Shown: piece after piece, positions 61,241 to 64,000 of the stretch
Layout: the number at the start of each line of letters is the position of its first letter
How positions within the stretch are numbered: the stretch's first letter is position 1
Origin: Cerrena zonata
Taxonomy: Eukaryota; Basidiomycota; Agaricomycetes; Polyporales; Cerrenaceae
NCBI GenBank assembly: GCA_038087015.1
Contig: JASBNA010000104.1
Span: 33,033-97,032, forward strand
Length of the DNA stretch: 64,000 nucleotides
Direction: 5' to 3'
The notes under the pieces: generated by a model
What the model was told of the DNA's origin: nothing
Databases searched by the model: none
Seen by the model: the letters and a program-made list of their open reading frames with translations, nothing else
Made by a program: the position numbers and the translations under genes

Positions 61241-61921
61241 GTATGTCATTTGACTCAACATCTAATGCACTTATTTGTCTCAACGGGTTTCTCCTTCTAA
61301 GAGACATAGCTTTCTATGAGCTATATAAACTACTAAAGGTAGTGATGAATTATTTGTACTTGTGCAGGTGCTTAGAATGTGAACGGAGTAACAATATATA
61401 TCATTAAATGATTCGGGTTTCTCTAGTTTTGATTTTAGCTTTCCGATTTCCATGCTGATCATAACGAAACAATAGAATGGGAATGCATCCTGCGCGGAAG
61501 ACCTTTCAACATATGGGAGATTGAAAATTGAAACTCCGAAGCGCATCGACATCTCCAAGGCAGTGTTCGATGCTGCTCAAGCAACTCTCTCTCTCCGGAA
61601 TGTTAACTCAATGGGACAACAAAGGGATATCAACTACTGAGGCTCTTCTCGTAGTTTATATCTAAGCATATTGAAGCAACGCGCGGGTTTGATTCTTTAG
61701 CTTGGTACCTCCTATTTCTGATAATGCTCACCAGCTTGCGTCCGTTAGACCGAGACAGCCGCTGCCCGCATTGATGATCGGCTACATTCTGCATCGGAGA
61801 CAATCACTGCAGATATGAAATGTAGAAATTTCGATCGTCAATAACCTTATGATCGTTATTGGTATATATCTGCTCTAACAGCTCTACTTCGAAGAATCTA
61901 TTTCTGAGAGCCCGAAGCAAG
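61241..61921. other. Intergenic region before the 62 kb membrane protein
   Basis: No gene or repeat can be supported. It holds the 3' end of the WW-like gene and the promoter of the next one. Confidence 0.35.
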
Positions 61922-61929
61922 TATATATG
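61922..61929 (+). promoter_or_regulatory. TATA-like element of the 62 kb membrane protein
   Basis: TATATATG lies 52 nt before the start codon at 61974. Confidence 0.4.
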
Positions 61930-61973
61930 CGAGCTATTGGGACACAACCAGGGTCCCCACTACATTTACCCCC

Positions 61974-63562
61974 ATGTCTTCACTCTCACAGGACGATATT
62001 GATGCATTGACCTCTATCGGCCATGAGACTACTCAAACCATTGTGTGTCTCGTAGTGGAGGCCATTATGTACAGTGAGTACACACACGCATCTGACCTTT
62101 GTATCGTGTCAAGCTGATCTTCCATAAGCCTTCTTCTTCATCTTGGTGATCATGGCTGGACGGATCCAGTTGTACGCTCTCTAAACTTTGACAAACTGCC
62201 TCCTACTGACCAAAAACAAATATGTACAGCCGGAAAGGCTCTAGGCTGTCAGTGACTATGTTTGGGGTCATTCTTATCATATTCCTGTTGGATACCGCAG
62301 GGTGTGTCCTTGATGTCAACAACGCCATCCGCGAGATAACGTTGACCCTCACCTCAACTTTCCCCCTGTCACTCTCCGACAGGTATGCGTCGACTTTCAA
62401 CCTACCTTACTCTATCTCCAATTCGCTTTTCGCATACATGGTACCATCATGTCTTTGTCATCCTACCGTTTATCACTCATCACTCCTTTACCAACAGATT
62501 TGTTTCGGAGACGTGATCATCGTTTGGCGAGCATATGTCTTTTGGTGCTACGGTAAAGGACGCCTGATAATGATCCTGCCCATCTTCACCCTCATTGGCA
62601 CCTTTGGTGGGTTATTCATCAACTATGGTTTCAATCATGCTCATCAACACGCCAGGAATAGCCGGGGTCCTATCCTTTTGTGTCGCGCGAGATATGTCGA
62701 CGTCTGATAATTTCGTCACACCTCCTTTCTGTCATCATATTCAGCAAGATGTGTACAGCTTATCATTAGGTACTACTGCTATCTCCACTGCTTTGACTTG
62801 CTATAAGACATGGTGAGATATCAAGATGTCCTTCTTATCGTTTATAGATATTCTGAGCAATTCTAGGACTTACCGACGAGAGATCGGAGAACATCTGAGT
62901 AGATCCAACAAGAAAACACGTACAGAGAAGATCATGTTGATCATTGTCGAGTCCGGTGTACTCTACTTCCTCTTACTCGTAAGTGATGACTACATACTAC
63001 TGCTCCTCCGGGAAGTACCTAACAACATACTATTCACGGTAGCTGGAATTTGTCATTGGTGACATTCCTAAAGTCCTGAACGCTAAATATGCGAAATATA
63101 ATCTTACCTTCGCTAATTTAGTCTGGACCTACATCGCAAACCATCTTTTGGTGCGTGCATCTACACACCGACAATAGCATCTAAGCTTATACTTATACTT
63201 ATATCTACCACACAGGGGATATACCCTGCACTTATGGTGATCCTGGTCAACTCACAGCGATCATGCCTGGAAGAGTCAATTATCTCAATACACACGATGA
63301 ACCAAGACATACGCACTCAGGACGTCTCGGTTCAACAGCCGCAGGTACTGCATATACGAAAAAGAACTTATTTTTCATGCGTATAGGTTACATGGCCACA
63401 CACGTTATTGAGATTAACGTTTCTAAGATTCATAAAGTGGGCGTTGTATCTGAACATATGGCGACCCTCGCTGACGAGTCTGAAGCGAAGGATGAAGACA
63501 AGCACTACTCATTTGACATGTTTCGGCACACCCCAGTGATCTCGATTTTCCGACAAAGCTAG
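61974..63562 (+). CDS. Multi-pass (7TM-like) membrane protein, copy at 62 kb
   Basis: Close paralogue of the gene at 38.8-40.3 kb with the same exon plan: MSSLSQDDIDALTSIGHETT, TFFFILVIMAGRI, MFGVILIIFLLDTAGCVLDV, LPYSISNSLFAYM, FGDVIIVWRAYVFWCYGKG, LIIVESGVLYFLLL, LEFVIGDIPKVLNAK and GIYPALMVILVNSQRS. After EESIISIH the reading frame that matches the other copy changes by one base, between about 63277 and 63300 (a CACAC stretch). Without correction the protein ends soon after, losing most of the Ser/Thr/Glu-rich tail (LGSTAAGTAYTKKNLFFM, THVIEINV) that is still well kept in the other frame. An assembly indel or a recent frameshift are both possible. The membrane part is complete either way. 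Confidence 0.72.
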
Positions 63563-63695
63563 AGACATAGCTTAAATTACAACAGGTAGTACAGGGAATC
63601 ACGGATTACAATAGGACGAAGAAAATATGCATATACACACAGAACAACAGCAGTTCCAAAGTGACGAGGGCGGAAAACAAGTGGAAGTAGACAGA

Positions 63696-64000
63696 TCAAG
63701 GAGTGAGAGCAGTGAGAGCAGCAAGAGCCATCTTGATCCGATCGATAAACTCCTTCAACCGTTGACGAGTCTTCTCTTGAGACAACGAACACAATAATGT
63801 CAGTATCAACGCACGAGCCAGTGCCAGAGGCAGACGGATACACCGGCCTACCGACGAAAGAGGGGGGTGGCGAAGAGGCTGAGAACATGCCTTGGTCTTT
63901 CTCGGTCTCCATTAGCTCGTTGATTTCTTTCTCTAGTCTGTCGGCCGTTTTGTCGCTTTCGTGTAAGGGCCGGGCAGAGGACCAGGCATGGAAGTCGACA
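63696..64000 (-). pseudogene. Small helical protein gene, copy B, partial at window end, acceptor site damaged
   Basis: Copy of the gene at 57.5-57.9 kb, with its 5' end beyond the window. It reads VDFHAWSSARPLHESDK, TADRLEKEINELMETEKD, a Ser/Pro linker, and then EKTRQRLKEFIDRIKMALAA with a stop at 63696-63698. It has Trp where copy A has the stop codon. However, the last intron, which ends CAG before GAGAAA in copy A, ends CAA before GAGAAG here. The nearest AG is one base further on and shifts the frame into an early stop. Unless another acceptor is used, the last helix is lost. Only part of the gene is visible, so the call is tentative. Confidence 0.5.

Noticed and set aside
1..64000. CRISPR arrays, operons, bacterial promoters or insertion sequences
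   Set aside because: No regularly spaced repeats. Intron-rich genes show that the DNA is from a eukaryote, so these feature types do not apply.

Overview
The window looks like part of a filamentous basidiomycete genome, most likely Agaricomycetes. Genes are cut by many roughly 45-65 nt GT-AG introns, and the families present (fungal DUF6533-type 7TM proteins, WW-like membrane proteins beginning with an HPEG motif, prodomain-less metacaspases, HNH_2 proteins) are typical of mushroom-forming fungi. All gene models were spliced by hand from the sequence. No database search was possible.

Layout. 1-10.6 kb: no supportable gene. 10.7-11.2 kb: a small unknown protein (-). 11.6-13.6 kb: a WW-like membrane protein (+). 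14.2-20.8 kb: three metacaspase copies in tandem (+), the first dead and the other two intact. 21.4-24.7 kb: a three-LIM-domain paxillin-like protein (+). 24.9-27.4 kb: WW-like paralogue (-), head to head with the alpha subunit of coatomer (28.0-32.3 kb, +). 32.8-35.3 kb: second WW-like paralogue (+). 35.7-37.5 kb: Rad2/XPG-type nuclease (+). 38.8-40.3 kb: multi-pass membrane protein (-). 43.2-44.6 kb: purine nucleoside permease-like protein (+). 46.2-47.7 kb: HNH_2-type protein (+) between two direct repeats. 48.9-51.3 kb: third WW-like paralogue (+). 51.4-54.4 kb: Afi1-type trafficking/polarity protein (-). 54.9-56.7 kb: DUF6533 7TM protein (-). 57.5-57.9 kb: broken small helical gene (-). 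58.9-61.2 kb: fourth, divergent WW-like paralogue (+). 62.0-63.6 kb: second copy of the 38.8 kb membrane protein (+). 63.7 kb to the end: second copy of the small helical gene (-), running off the window.

Conserved housekeeping genes (coatomer, Afi1, LIM protein, nuclease) therefore alternate with fast-evolving, duplicated lineage-specific genes: WW-like membrane proteins, 7TM proteins, metacaspases and an HNH protein. This mixture of cell-death-type proteases, a nuclease-fold protein and expanded membrane proteins is the most interesting aspect of the window. A functional link between them is inference only.

A caution for readers: several otherwise intact genes, including the essential coatomer subunit, carry single reading-frame breaks, mostly at short homopolymers. 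That pattern suggests assembly indels, not pseudogenes. The first metacaspase and the two small helical genes carry lesions of a different kind and do look broken.
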